Assembly: GCF_025685645.1 (NCBI RefSeq)
Contig: NZ_JAGSYF010000003.1
Span: 62,001 to 126,000 of the forward strand
Reading direction: 5' to 3'
Source of the DNA: Edaphobacter bradus
GTDB taxonomy: Bacteria > Acidobacteriota > Terriglobia > Terriglobales > Acidobacteriaceae
DNA: 64,000 nucleotides
Under the pieces are notes generated by a model that had not been told where the DNA came from, searched no databases, and saw nothing but the letters and a program-made list of their open reading frames with translations. This document shows positions 1 to 7,613 of the stretch, in pieces. The number at the start of each line of letters is the position of its first letter. The first letter of the stretch is position 1. Made by a program: the position numbers and the translations under genes.

Positions 1-14
1 AGGAGATAGAGATT

Positions 15-467
15 ATGGACATGTTAGGACGCATCTTGATGGTGGAGGACGACCCTAAGGACGTGGAGCTTACTCTGATGGCTCTGGACGAATACAAACT
101 TGCTAATGAGGTTGTTGTCACTCGCGATGGGGAAGAGGCCCTGGACTATCTTTATTGCCGCGGAAACTTCAGTGCGCGTACCAGCGGGAATCCTGCTGTC
201 CTGCTGCTCGATCTAAAGTTGCCTAAGGTTGACGGATTGGAGGTGCTGCAGCAGATCAAGTCTGATGAGAAGCTGAGAATGATTCCCGTGGTGGTGCTGA
301 CCTCGTCGCGTGAGGAAAAAGACATGGTGGCGAGCTATAGACATAGTGTGAACGCCTATGTAGTAAAACCAGTTGATTTTCACGAGTTTGTCAATGCCAT
401 CAAGGAGCTCGGGATCTTTTGGGCGATTGTCAATGAGCCGCCACCGGGAAGCATAAAAAGGAATTAG
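15..467 (+). CDS. CheY-like single-domain response regulator (Rcp1 type)
   Basis: This is a stand-alone receiver domain of 150 residues. The phosphorylation pocket is complete: acidic residues 11-13, the acceptor Asp66 in a LLLDLKLPK context, Thr96 and Lys118. There is no output domain, so it probably relays phosphate to, or alters, a partner such as a histidine kinase; that kinase is likely just upstream, outside the window. The long segment around residues 48-60 before the acceptor Asp is typical of the Rcp1-like subgroup that works with phytochrome or PAS histidine kinases. An AGGAGA ribosome site at 1-6 supports the ATG at 15; a second ATG at 21 is also possible. The sigma54 activator gene starts 26 bp after it, so the two are probably co-transcribed. 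Confidence 0.88.
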   Translation: MDMLGRILMVEDDPKDVELTLMALDEYKLANEVVVTRDGEEALDYLYCRGNFSARTSGNPAVLLLDLKLPKVDGLEVLQQIKSDEKLRMIPVVVLTSSREEKDMVASYRHSVNAYVVKPVDFHEFVNAIKELGIFWAIVNEPPPGSIKRN

Positions 468-493
468 CGGATTCGAGAGTTGAAAGATCGGAG

Positions 494-2716
494 ATGACTG
501 TGAAATCTCCCTTGAGCATTCTGTATCTTGAAGATGATCCCAGCGACGCAGGACTTGTTCAGGCACTGCTCGAGTCAGAGGGTGTCGCTTGTTGTGTAAC
601 CCGTGTTGAGACTCAGGTTGATTTCCAGGCTTCACTTGAACAGGGCGGGTTTGACCTGATCCTGGGAGATTACACCCTTCCCTCCTTCGACGGCATTTCG
701 GCATTGAAGATCGCAGTGGAGAAGCGCCCGGAAGTGCCGTTTATCTTTGTTTCTGGAACCCTGGGCGAGGAAGTGGCGATCGAAGCGCTCAAGATCGGGG
801 CAACAGACTATATTCTCAAGTCTCGACTGTCGAGGATACTGCCCTCAGTGCAAAGAGCATTACGCGAAGGCCAGGAAAGAGCCGAGCGTAAGTCTGCAGA
901 GGAGGCGCTGCGACGGAGTAAGGCTTACTTAGCTGAAGCGCAGCGACTGAGCCACACAGGCAGCTTCGGCTGGGATGTTTCCAGCGGAGAGATCTACTGG
1001 TCTCAAGAGACCTTTCGGATATTTGGATACGATCCAGCATCCGGGATTACGATTGAAAAAATAGTGCAACGAACTCACCCGGAAGACAGAGGGGCGGTGC
1101 AGCAATTAATCGAACGCGTTTCACGCGAGAGGGAGGAGTTCGATATTGAGCATCGGTTGCTGCTGCCTGATGGATCCGTCAGATACCTACGAGTCGTGGG
1201 TCATCCCTCAAGAAACGAGTCGGGCAACTTTGAGTTTGTGGGAGCGGTCACGGACATCACCGAGCGCAAGCAGGCAGAAGAAGAGTTGCGTCGAAGCGAG
1301 AGTTATCTGGCGGAAGCACAGAGGCTTTGCCATACAGGCAGCTTCGGCTGGGATGTTTCCAGCGGAGAGATCTACTGGTCTCAAGAGACCTTTCGGATAT
1401 TTGGATACGATCCCGCATCCGGGATTACGATTGAAAAAATAGTGCAACGAACTCACCCGGAAGACAGAGGGGCGGTGCAGCAATTAATCGAACGCGTTTC
1501 ACGCGAGAGGGAGGAGTTCGAATTTGAGCATCGGTTGCTGCTGCCTGATGGATCCGTCAGATACCTGCGAGTCGTGGGTCATCCCTCAAGAAACGAGTCG
1601 GGCAACTTTGAGTTTGTGGGAGCGGTCACGGACATCACCGAGCGCAAACGGGCGGCAGATGAACTTCAGGAAGCGTTTAACGAAATCAAGAAACTGAAGG
1701 ACCAGCTATATAAAGAGAACATTGCGCTAAGGGAAGAGATCGATAAGGTATCGATGTTCGAGGAGATCGTAGGCGAGTCCCCGGCGCTTCAAGCAGTTCT
1801 TGCGCGTCTCGCCAAAGTTGCGCCTTCCGATTCCACCGTTCTCATAACCGGCGAGACGGGAACGGGTAAAGAACTCATTGCTCGCGCCATCCACAAACGA
1901 TCGCGGCGCTCCTCAAGGGCCTTTGTGAGTGTGAATTGTGCTGCCATCCCTGCAACGTTGATCGCCTCGGAGCTGTTCGGTCACGAGAAGGGAGCCTTCA
2001 CTGGAGCAATGCAGCGCCGGCTAGGCCGGTTCGAGCTAGCTCAAGGGGGAACGATCTTCCTGGATGAGATCGGTGAACTGCTTCCGGAGACTCAAATCGC
2101 TCTGCTGCGCGTTTTGCAGGAGCGCGAATTTGAGCGTGTCGGCGGAGATCGATCCATCCAATCCGATGTTCGTGTGATTGCCGCCACCAACCGCGACCTG
2201 CAGGCTGCCATCGCTGCGGGCACCTTTCGTAGCGATCTGTTTTACCGGCTGAGCGTTTTTCCGATTGAGATTCCTGCTCTGCGCGAACGCAGAGAAGACA
2301 TTCCCCTGCTGGTGGAGTACTTCATCGATCGCTATGCAAGAAAAGCGGGGAAGAAGATACGGACCGTAGAGAAGAGCACCATGGAAATGCTGCAGTCATA
2401 TTACTGGCCTGGAAACATTCGTGAACTACAGAACGTAGTTGAACGCTCCGTGATTGTTTGCGATGGGGAGAATTTCTCCATCGACGAGAGTTGGCTTTCG
2501 CGACAGCCTTGTGCAGTAGAGCTGAAGAGCCCGCTTGACCTCTCCGAAAAGCTTGCCACTCAGGAGAAGGAGATCATCGAGGCGGCTTTGGCGAAGACCG
2601 CAGGCATGGTGTCCGGACCTTCAGGTGCGGCGACTATGCTGGGCATTCGCGCTTCTACGTTAGAGTCAAAGATTCGGTCGCTGAAGATCAACAAGTTTCG
2701 CTTCAAGACAAGTTAG
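494..2716 (+). CDS. Sigma54-dependent enhancer-binding response regulator with two PAS domains
   Basis: The domain order is receiver (about 5-120, acceptor Asp59, Lys109), PAS (about 150-258), a second PAS (about 276-384), a short coiled linker, an AAA+ sigma54-activator domain (about 420-650) and a C-terminal Fis-type helix-turn-helix (about 695-735). The AAA+ domain has a Walker A GETGTGKE near residue 453 and an intact GAFTGA loop at 500-505, so it should contact sigma54 RNA polymerase. The two PAS copies are almost identical, at the DNA level too (see findings). The protein should open sigma54 promoters when phosphorylated or when the PAS domains sense a signal. A good sigma54 promoter and two palindromes lie just downstream, before the STAS-like gene, and are a likely target. 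It follows the CheY-like gene closely. Confidence 0.93.
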   Translation: MTVKSPLSILYLEDDPSDAGLVQALLESEGVACCVTRVETQVDFQASLEQGGFDLILGDYTLPSFDGISALKIAVEKRPEVPFIFVSGTLGEEVAIEALKIGATDYILKSRLSRILPSVQRALREGQERAERKSAEEALRRSKAYLAEAQRLSHTGSFGWDVSSGEIYWSQETFRIFGYDPASGITIEKIVQRTHPEDRGAVQQLIERVSREREEFDIEHRLLLPDGSVRYLRVVGHPSRNESGNFEFVGAVTDITERKQAEEELRRSESYLAEAQRLCHTGSFGWDVSSGEIYWSQETFRIFGYDPASGITIEKIVQRTHPEDRGAVQQLIERVSREREEFEFEHRLLLPDGSVRYLRVVGHPSRNESGNFEFVGAVTDITERKRAADELQEAFNEIKKLKDQLYKENIALREEIDKVSMFEEIVGESPALQAVLARLAKVAPSDSTVLITGETGTGKELIARAIHKRSRRSSRAFVSVNCAAIPATLIASELFGHEKGAFTGAMQRRLGRFELAQGGTIFLDEIGELLPETQIALLRVLQEREFERVGGDRSIQSDVRVIAATNRDLQAAIAAGTFRSDLFYRLSVFPIEIPALRERREDIPLLVEYFIDRYARKAGKKIRTVEKSTMEMLQSYYWPGNIRELQNVVERSVIVCDGENFSIDESWLSRQPCAVELKSPLDLSEKLATQEKEIIEAALAKTAGMVSGPSGAATMLGIRASTLESKIRSLKINKFRFKTS
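956..1647 (+). repeat. Tandem duplication of a PAS-domain coding segment
   Basis: Positions 956-1269 and 1334-1647 align without gaps at an offset of 378 bp (126 codons). By eye only four bases differ over 314. Two changes are silent and the other two turn Asp-Ile into Glu-Phe. The segment before each copy (Arg-Arg-Ser, then Tyr-Leu-Ala-Glu-Ala-Gln-Arg-Leu) is similar but more diverged. This is a young in-frame duplication within the enhancer-binding protein gene. Confidence 0.93.
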
Positions 2717-2759
2717 GTCCAACCGGCTTCCACTGAGAATCCAGCTGTTTGTTCGCGAG

Positions 2760-2785
2760 ATTTCGCGAAATCGCGATCGATCGCG
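2760..2785. promoter_or_regulatory. Two adjacent perfect palindromes, probable enhancer (UAS) for a sigma54 activator
   Basis: ATTTCGCGAAAT at 2760-2771 is followed directly by CGCGATCGATCGCG at 2772-2785; both are perfect inverted repeats. They lie about 70-95 bp before the start site predicted from the sigma54 promoter at 2828-2843, which is the usual distance for activator sites. Binding by the product of the gene just upstream is an inference. Confidence 0.55.
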
Positions 2786-2827
2786 ACCTTTTGGCGATTA
2801 ATACTGGTACTTTCAATAACTTGCGAC

Positions 2828-2843
2828 TGGCAACCGAATTGCA
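2828..2843 (+). promoter_or_regulatory. Sigma54 (-24/-12) promoter
   Basis: TGGCAACCGAATTGCA matches the consensus TGGCAC-N5-TTGCA with the correct GG-to-GC spacing; only one base of the -24 half differs. The expected transcript start is near 2854. That is too close to the ATG at 2861 and favours the ATG at 2882, which has its own ribosome site. Confidence 0.7.
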
Positions 2844-2881
2844 TTCTCCAGGGGCGAAGAATGGTTGCAAAGAAGGTAGCC

Positions 2882-3142
2882 ATGCTGAAGATCCAGAGAT
2901 CAGCAAACGGAAACGTGGTCTTGTTGAGCGGCCGAATGGACGCTGAAAATGTAGCCGAGTTGAAAAAACTGATCAGCTCAGAAGCTAACAGTCACCGCAT
3001 GGTTCTGGATCTAGAAGACTTAACGCTCGTGGATCGAGAGGCCGTCGGTTTTCTCCAACTCTGCGAAGCGGACAACATCGAACTCAAGAATTGCCCAGCA
3101 TATATCCGCGAGTGGATTACGAGAGAACGACGGGGAAGCTAG
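2882..3142 (+). CDS. Small STAS-like protein
   Basis: The 86-residue product looks like a STAS domain, the fold of anti-sigma-factor antagonists and MlaB. It has a short beta strand (VVLLSGRMD), a helix, then VLDLEDLTLVDREAVGFL, which matches the conserved strand-loop-helix. Where classical antagonists have Asp-Ser-Ser, this one has Asp-Arg-Glu, so the phosphorylated Ser is missing and switching by a kinase is unlikely. The ATG at 2882 is preferred: it has AGAAGG at 2871-2876, and the sigma54 promoter would start the RNA only a few bases before the upstream ATG at 2861. Its role is unknown; as the first gene behind the sigma54 site it is probably an output of the regulator encoded upstream. 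Confidence 0.6.
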   Translation: MLKIQRSANGNVVLLSGRMDAENVAELKKLISSEANSHRMVLDLEDLTLVDREAVGFLQLCEADNIELKNCPAYIREWITRERRGS

Positions 3143-3219
3143 GGGTTCATTGGGGAAAAAAGCGCAGGTCCGGGATCGGCAGGGTGCGACTGCTGTACTC
3201 CGTGATCAGGGAGGATGTT

Positions 3220-3510
3220 ATGGAACATACTGGAGCTTCGACATCGAGTTGGTTGATGGCGGAACTGAACGGCAATGAACAGCTAGCGGTAAATGTTGAG
3301 TCTCACGAGCAATTTCGCCTCCGCGCCCTCATTGCTGAGTTGCTATGCGAGAATCAAACCCTTCGTTTCGACATCCGCAACACCCGGGACAAGCTAGAAG
3401 AAGTAGAAGCAACAGTGTTTAGGGTCGGGTCGTCAGACTGCTTCTGCACCTCGACCGAGGCGTTGATGGTCTTACGTTCTCTCTTTCAGAGAGAGGATCA
3501 ATACGCCTAG
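3220..3510 (+). CDS. Small hypothetical protein with a coiled-coil stretch
   Basis: I do not recognise the family. The 96-residue product has a charged, heptad-like region in the middle (ALIAELLCENQTLRFDIRN, then DKLEEVEATV), which suggests a short coiled coil, and two Cys in a Cys-Phe-Cys near the C-terminus. The start at 3220 is chosen because GGGAGG at 3209-3214 lies six bases before it; the frame is open upstream but has no ribosome site. It follows the STAS-like gene by 77 bp in the same direction and is closed by a clear terminator, so it may be the last gene of the sigma54-controlled unit. Confidence 0.5.
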   Translation: MEHTGASTSSWLMAELNGNEQLAVNVESHEQFRLRALIAELLCENQTLRFDIRNTRDKLEEVEATVFRVGSSDCFCTSTEALMVLRSLFQREDQYA

Positions 3511-3637
3511 ATATCCCCCTCCGTCGAATTTTGCGCAAAATCTTCATTTTATTGCGCTTAGCTTTGGACTTATGGTGGAAAGTATTGAATCTAGAGACTT
3601 GCATATTGCAAGGTCTTCAAAATACAGCGGTTAACGA

Positions 3638-3666
3638 GAAAAGCCCCGGATGGTCGGGGCTTTTTG
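3638..3666 (+). terminator. Rho-independent terminator
   Basis: AGCCCCG and CGGGGCT form a G/C-rich stem with a short loop, preceded by A residues and followed by TTTTT at 3661-3665. It ends the signalling block and can work in both directions. Confidence 0.8.
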
Positions 3667-3817
3667 CTGCTGCGATCTGAGTTCTATTTTAGCAAATTCG
3701 CTGAAACTGCTCTGCCAACTCTATCCGGTTTGTTTTTATGGGTTTAAGTGGTTTGGGGGCTTGACAGGATTTCTGAGCGTTATTCGCGGGATTAGCCGGT
3801 CGAGCATCCTGCGAAGG

Positions 3818-3990
3818 TTCGAGCCTCGCTCGAATGACCCACCTTAGGCGCTTCGCGCCGCAGATGAGGCGCCCGAATCTGTGGCTGGGCGAGATTTGGG
3901 CCACCCAGCCTCGAATGCCCACCCCAGGCTTTGCGCGCCGGAGATGGGGTACCCTTCGTTGTTGGGTCAGATGTGGACTGAGCCGCAGCA
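3818..3990. repeat. REP-like intergenic repeat, copy 1 (tandem)
   Basis: A hairpin TTCGAGC-CTC-GCTCGAA at 3818-3834 is followed by a CCCACCTTAGGCGC-type box and a GGGGTACCC / GGGCCACCC box. A second, partial unit follows at about 3896-3960. The same layout recurs at 5118 and twice at 44.7-44.9 kb, always between genes. Together with the terminator it fills the 520-bp gap before the thioredoxin gene. Confidence 0.65.
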
Positions 3991-4030
3991 TCGGTCGGGC
4001 GAGTGCTCAGGTCTCTGGAGTGGAGGAGCT

Positions 4031-4690
4031 ATGGACTGGGTCCGCTTTATCACTCTGTATGGAAACTACGTCGCTGTTGCGATGCTGTGTGGCGCGGCGA
4101 TCGGGATTTATGGGCTTTGCCGACGGGGGCGAGGGTATGCACCGCGCGGCTTCGCCGGGTGGGCGGCGGTGGTTGTGCTGCTGCTGCTCACGATTCCCGC
4201 GGAGGATTGGCTGATCCGCATGGGGCCGAAGAATGCGGCGCTGAAGCGCTCGTACCAGAAGCAGGGGCAGACGGCTCCCGCACTCGAGTTCCGTTTAATG
4301 CCGGATGGCAGCGTGCATCATCTCGCGGAGTTGCAGGGAAAGCTGGTGCTCGTGAACGTGTGGGCGACGTGGTGCGGGCCGTGCCGCGTGGAGATGCCGG
4401 ATCTGGATCGGCTGCAGCGCGCGTATGCGGACAAGGGCCTTGTTGTCCTGACCATCAGCGATGAGACGCCGGAGGAGATTGCGCGGTATCGGCAGTACGC
4501 GTCGATGGCTGTGATGAAAGGCGCAGTCGAGGAGGGCGGCGCGCGCGACTATATCGCCACGGGCAGCGCGCGGCCAGTGACGTACCTGGTGGACCGCTCA
4601 GGCATCCTGCGCGAGACGTATGTGGGACCGCATGACCTGGCTTTCTTCAGCAGGACAGTGGATCACTGGCTGGCTGCGAGCGCAAGGTAG
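4031..4690 (+). CDS. Membrane-anchored TlpA/ResA-type thioredoxin
   Basis: This is a 219-residue thiol-disulfide oxidoreductase. Two hydrophobic segments (about 3-26 and 38-58) anchor it, and a thioredoxin-like domain follows with the active site Trp114-Cys-Gly-Pro-Cys118 and a cis-Pro loop in SARPVTYLVD. Proteins of this kind reduce disulfides in the cell envelope, for example during cytochrome c maturation, or support redox repair. The start at 4031 has GGAGGAGC immediately upstream; the open frame before it runs through repeat sequence and is not coding. No cytochrome or copper gene is nearby to define its partner. A broken copy of its C-terminus lies at 43.8 kb. Confidence 0.87.
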   Translation: MDWVRFITLYGNYVAVAMLCGAAIGIYGLCRRGRGYAPRGFAGWAAVVVLLLLTIPAEDWLIRMGPKNAALKRSYQKQGQTAPALEFRLMPDGSVHHLAELQGKLVLVNVWATWCGPCRVEMPDLDRLQRAYADKGLVVLTISDETPEEIARYRQYASMAVMKGAVEEGGARDYIATGSARPVTYLVDRSGILRETYVGPHDLAFFSRTVDHWLAASAR

Positions 4691-4800
4691 AAGATGTGGG
4701 CCACCCGCCGCTGAACATGACGAAGTTGGATAAGCTGTTTCCGTGGGTCGAGTCGGTGGCAGAGAGACCAATCTTTGAACTGAGAGGATAAAGGGACGAT

Positions 4801-5094
4801 ATGAAGAAGGGTTACTGGGTGGTTGCGTACAGGACGGTTGGTGACGAGGCGATGATGGCTCGCTATGTTGCGCTCGCCGGTGCGGCGCTGCGGCCGCTTG
4901 GGGCGCGTACCGTAGTGTCGCCGCGGAGTGCTGTCACGGCTCGCGAGGCAGGAGTGGTGCAGGCGACGGTGGTGGTGGAGTTCGATAGCTACGAGATCGC
5001 TCTGGCGGCGTATGAGAGCGAGGATTATAAGAAGGCGCTGGCGGTGCTTGGGCCTGAGGTGGAGAGGGATTTTCGGATTGTGGAAGGGGCTTAG
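4801..5094 (+). CDS. DUF1330 family protein
   Basis: This is a 97-residue ferredoxin-like (dimeric alpha-beta barrel) protein. The family pattern is visible: a first strand GYWVVAYRTV, a central VVEFDSYEIALAAYESEDYKKAL and a C-terminal acidic strand. The function of DUF1330 proteins is not established; they resemble small monooxygenase-like or YCII-like proteins. An AGAGGATAAAGGGA stretch lies 5-18 bases before the ATG. It follows the thioredoxin gene by 110 bp, with part of a repeat between, so a shared operon is uncertain. Confidence 0.8.
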   Translation: MKKGYWVVAYRTVGDEAMMARYVALAGAALRPLGARTVVSPRSAVTAREAGVVQATVVVEFDSYEIALAAYESEDYKKALAVLGPEVERDFRIVEGA

Positions 5095-5117
5095 TTGTGC
5101 CCCTTGTGCTTCACGGG

Positions 5118-5171
5118 TTCGAGCTTCGCTCGAATGCCCACTTTAGCGCGATGAAACCGCGCGGAGATGGG
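5118..5171. repeat. REP-like intergenic repeat, copy 2
   Basis: It has the hairpin TTCGAGC-TTC-GCTCGAA at 5118-5134, a CCCACTTTAGCGCG box and GATGGGGCACTC. It belongs to the same family as the copies at 3.8 and 44.7 kb. It lies between the convergent DUF1330 and E2-like genes. Confidence 0.65.
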
Positions 5172-5205
5172 GCACTCAGATTTAGGCCTGGGCCGCCTGT
5201 TGAAA

Positions 5206-6057
5206 TTAGGTTGAATACAGGTTTTTCTCGCGCTCTAAACAGCAATCAATATATCGAGAACCTTTACCACACCAGCACTCACCTTTCGGATCTAGGGTGA
5301 GATGCTCTCGACCGCTGTGCGCGGCAACGCCGGGCCAAAATCCTCGCCAGATTGTCGGTTCATCCGGTTGCACCTGCCAAATCGAGTTCGACGGAAGATT
5401 TCGCATGATAGTGGTCATATCCACACCGTCATGAATCACCCTCCCGGTGGCGTTGAATAACTTTTGAGTACTAAGCCATATCACGTGCTTCGCCAGAAAG
5501 ATTGAGACTTGACCTAAGAATTGAGGGAGTCTTGGCACCAGAGGATCGTAGACGAATTCAGCGGCCGAGTAGACGCAGAGGCCGTTCAAAGTCCTCGACG
5601 GTAGCGCAATGCTGCGGTCAGAGCGCAAATGGGGATGCGATGGAAAAAGTGAGCTGGAAATGGCTGGTTGAAGCGAAAAGACCCATGGATGCGCAGGAGG
5701 ATCAAGCTCCACTACGAGGACATCAAACGATATACCTGTTTTCTGCATCCTCGATTCTTCAGGGTGATGCTTCATCAGGCTAGCTTCTGATGTAGGAAGA
5801 ACTTGCCCTGCTAGAACATCAACCGGACGATCTGCAGCCAGAAGACGCAGTATCTCCTTGGCCGCTATATCGGTCTCAAATGGCTTGATAACGCCTCGCC
5901 ACACTCTAAGAGGGTTTATGTTTTCTATGATAACTCGCCCATGAGCATGAAGTGTTTGTAGCGTCAAATTGCCCGGGATTGGGATCTGCTCAAACTGGGG
6001 GAAAGAAGGGAAAGCAGGCTGGCCTGCCTTCCCTGAAAGTGCATGAAGATTAGCCAT
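5206..6057 (-). CDS. E2-like (UBC-fold) protein with a C-terminal SEC-C zinc motif
   Basis: No close family is named with certainty. The middle of this 283-residue protein resembles prokaryotic ubiquitin-conjugating (E2-like) proteins. It has a hydrophobic strand FDVLVVELDPPAHPWVF (111-127), an HPH at 141-143, a possible catalytic Cys161 in GLCVYSAAEFVYDP, then a hydrophobic helix ending in WL and a TGRVIHDG turn like the TGxWxG of CBASS-type E2s. The C-terminus carries a clear SEC-C motif, Cys261-Trp-Cys263-Gly-Lys-Gly-x5-Cys272-Cys273, which binds zinc and often mediates protein contacts. The ATG lies two bases after the stop of the DUF3892 gene, so the two are translated together. No E1-like or JAB peptidase gene is nearby. 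The SEC-C call is firm; the E2 call is inference from sequence pattern. Confidence 0.6.
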   Translation of the reverse strand: MANLHALSGKAGQPAFPSFPQFEQIPIPGNLTLQTLHAHGRVIIENINPLRVWRGVIKPFETDIAAKEILRLLAADRPVDVLAGQVLPTSEASLMKHHPEESRMQKTGISFDVLVVELDPPAHPWVFSLQPAISSSLFPSHPHLRSDRSIALPSRTLNGLCVYSAAEFVYDPLVPRLPQFLGQVSIFLAKHVIWLSTQKLFNATGRVIHDGVDMTTIMRNLPSNSIWQVQPDEPTIWRGFWPGVAAHSGREHLTLDPKGECWCGKGSRYIDCCLEREKNLYST

Positions 6058-6059
6058 GA

Positions 6060-6386
6060 CTACACCGAATGCGAATGCGCTGGAACAGTGCGAGTCGGAG
6101 GAACAACGGGCTTCGGCGCTTCCTCGCAGTGCTTCAAAGCAAGAAGGTTATCCGGACGAATACCATCGCGCTCAGTCTTCAAATACGGGCGACCCTCATG
6201 CTCAGCGATGATCACCTTTGCGGTGTATCCTCCGCCGGTGACATGAAACTCGTCGCCGCTGCGAATACGGTTAATGGCTTCGTCTTCAGTGAAGCGCTGA
6301 TAGAGACCGGTGTCAGTGACACAACCGATGTGTGTAATGCGTTCATAGGTGGAGTGTTTTGTGGTGCAGGTCACGCTGTATTTCAT
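6060..6386 (-). CDS. DUF3892 domain protein
   Basis: The product is 108 residues. The DUF3892 signature is strong: a first strand KYSVTCTTK, ERITHIG, then TEDEAINRIRSGDEFHVTGGG and the hallmark RPYLKTERDGIRPDNLLALKHC. A Pro-rich tail follows, ending His-Ser-His-Ser-Val. The start at 6386 is chosen because GGAGG lies three bases upstream; the ATG at 6425 has no ribosome site. The biochemical role of DUF3892 is not known. It is the first gene of a two-gene operon with the E2-like protein and faces the XRE/ImmA pair across a 310-bp regulatory region, so its job is probably tied to the E2-like product. Confidence 0.8.
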   Translation of the reverse strand: MKYSVTCTTKHSTYERITHIGCVTDTGLYQRFTEDEAINRIRSGDEFHVTGGGYTAKVIIAEHEGRPYLKTERDGIRPDNLLALKHCEEAPKPVVPPTRTVPAHSHSV

Positions 6387-6597
6387 AAGCCTCCGTGTAA
6401 AAATTTCCACAGTTACGGTCCGCATGCGACCGAGACGCTTACGAAGTGCAGGTGGTAATCTGCATTGGGCGCTGCTTCGTTTACGAGGTAGCGGGCGGAC
6501 ACACCATCCGCCACCTGGGCCAGCTGCGGCGGTGAACCACAGCTGGTCTCTCTTTTCCCTTCAAATGAGGATTACTAACTGCCATTTGACAATACAT

Positions 6598-6612
6598 ATT
6601 TGCGAGGCAAAT
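6598..6612. promoter_or_regulatory. Inverted repeat, possible operator
   Basis: ATTTGC-GAG-GCAAAT is a perfect 15-bp inverted repeat in the divergent region (6387-6700) between the DUF3892 and XRE genes. The half-site ATTTGC recurs in the palindrome at 6714-6723, as expected for sites of one regulator. A TTGACA lies just before it (6586-6591), but I see no well-spaced -10 box. Confidence 0.45.
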
Positions 6613-6690
6613 TGCAAGTATAGGTTGATGGCTAAAACTTTTGCTAACCAGGACTTGTCAATATTCTCGAATGCAAGTTTAGCTTTACAA

Positions 6691-6723
6691 TGCACCCAAA
6701 ATGGTGCATAATGATTTGCAAAT
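6691..6723. promoter_or_regulatory. Two inverted repeats over the start of the XRE gene
   Basis: TGCACC-N6-GGTGCA (6691-6708) and the palindrome ATTTGCAAAT (6714-6723) overlap the first possible start codon (6701) of the XRE-type regulator. This arrangement suggests autoregulation. It also suggests that the true start could be the ATG at 6722. Confidence 0.45.
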
Positions 6724-7075
6724 GCGGGTAAATTATGTGAAAAACTTGTCCGCGATAGTCAACAGAAGCTTCGGTCAAAAGCTAAGTCGCATCAGAGGTC
6801 TCAGGGATTTGACGCAGGCTGAGCTTGGTTCACGAATTGGAGTTTCTAGAACCACTATTGCAAATCTCGAAATTGGGAAACAAAATGTACAGCTACATCA
6901 GGTCTTTGCACTGGCTCGAGCGTTAAATACTCAGGTTCAAGACCTAATTCCAGGCTCGCAGGATCTCGGCTCAGATCTAGATGTCTTTCGGAACAAGGAT
7001 CAAATGTTCATCGCAATTGCAAAGAGACACCTTTCCAGTGTTCCTAAGGGAAAACGAGGGAAAGAAAATGAATAG
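6701..7075 (+). CDS. XRE-family transcriptional regulator
   Basis: The product has 124 residues, or 117 if the ATG at 6722 is used. It has a Cro/C1-type helix-turn-helix at about 24-82: GQKLSRIRGLRDLTQAELG, then SRTTIANLEIGKQNVQL. The charged tail (about 90-124) lacks a known domain. No good ribosome site decides between the starts, and palindromes overlap the first. Its stop overlaps the start of the ImmA/IrrE gene by 8 bp, so the two are translationally coupled. In such pairs the metallopeptidase often cleaves the XRE repressor after stress. The likely targets are its own promoter and the divergent DUF3892/E2-like operon. Confidence 0.85.
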   Translation: MVHNDLQMRVNYVKNLSAIVNRSFGQKLSRIRGLRDLTQAELGSRIGVSRTTIANLEIGKQNVQLHQVFALARALNTQVQDLIPGSQDLGSDLDVFRNKDQMFIAIAKRHLSSVPKGKRGKENE

Positions 7076-7607
7076 ACGAGACATTGAGAAAAGAGCTGCT
7101 CAGCTTCTCCAGCACCACGGTGTTTCTCAAGCTCCGATTCCGATCAAAGAAATTGCTGAAGCAGAAGGCTTGGTTGTCGTTGAGATGTCCTTCAATGGGG
7201 ATATATCTGGCGCACTCATTCGGAATCACGGCTCTAGTGGTATAGCTGTTAACGCTACTCAGCACACGAATCGTAAGCGATTCACCATAGCCCACGAACT
7301 TGCCCACTATCTGCTAGATCATAAAGACAAAGATGAAGACCATATCGACTGGAAATTTACGGTTATTCGCCGCGATGGCAAATCGTCAGAAGCCTCCGAT
7401 GTGCAGGAGATTGAGGCCAACACGTTTGCCGCTTGTCTATTGATGCCAAGTCACTTTCTTCGCGCCGATTTAAACAATCAAATTGGATTTAATGGTGAAG
7501 CTGATTTGGACGACGCGCATATCAAAGCGATGGCTAAGAAATATCGCGTCAGCGAGATGGCGTTGAGATTTCGTCTGGCAAATCTCGGGCTTATTCCACC
7601 CGCATAA
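7068..7607 (+). CDS. ImmA/IrrE family metallopeptidase
   Basis: The product has 179 residues. The zinc site is His76-Glu77-Leu-Ala-His80 in RFTIAHELAHYLLDH, with the downstream Glu in EIEANTFAACLLMP as the third ligand, as in this family. The N-terminal helix (RRDIEKRAAQLLQHHGV) followed by PIPIKEIAEAEGL is also typical. Members cleave partner XRE regulators; ImmA induces mobile elements and IrrE controls damage responses. GAGGGAAAG lies just before the ATG at 7068, inside the end of the XRE gene. A strong terminator follows at once. Pairing with a divergent DUF3892/E2-like operon suggests a stress-inducible module. Confidence 0.9.
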   Translation: MNRRDIEKRAAQLLQHHGVSQAPIPIKEIAEAEGLVVVEMSFNGDISGALIRNHGSSGIAVNATQHTNRKRFTIAHELAHYLLDHKDKDEDHIDWKFTVIRRDGKSSEASDVQEIEANTFAACLLMPSHFLRADLNNQIGFNGEADLDDAHIKAMAKKYRVSEMALRFRLANLGLIPPA

Positions 7608-7613
7608 TTAAAA

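Noticed and set aside
4717..4791. Short frame resembling a glutathione-transferase C-terminus (FPWVESVAERP)
   Set aside because: Only 24 codons with weak similarity; too short to call a remnant with confidence.
6586..6615. Sigma70 promoter starting with TTGACA before the XRE gene
   Set aside because: No -10 box lies at 16-18 bases; the nearest TATAGG is 27 bases away.
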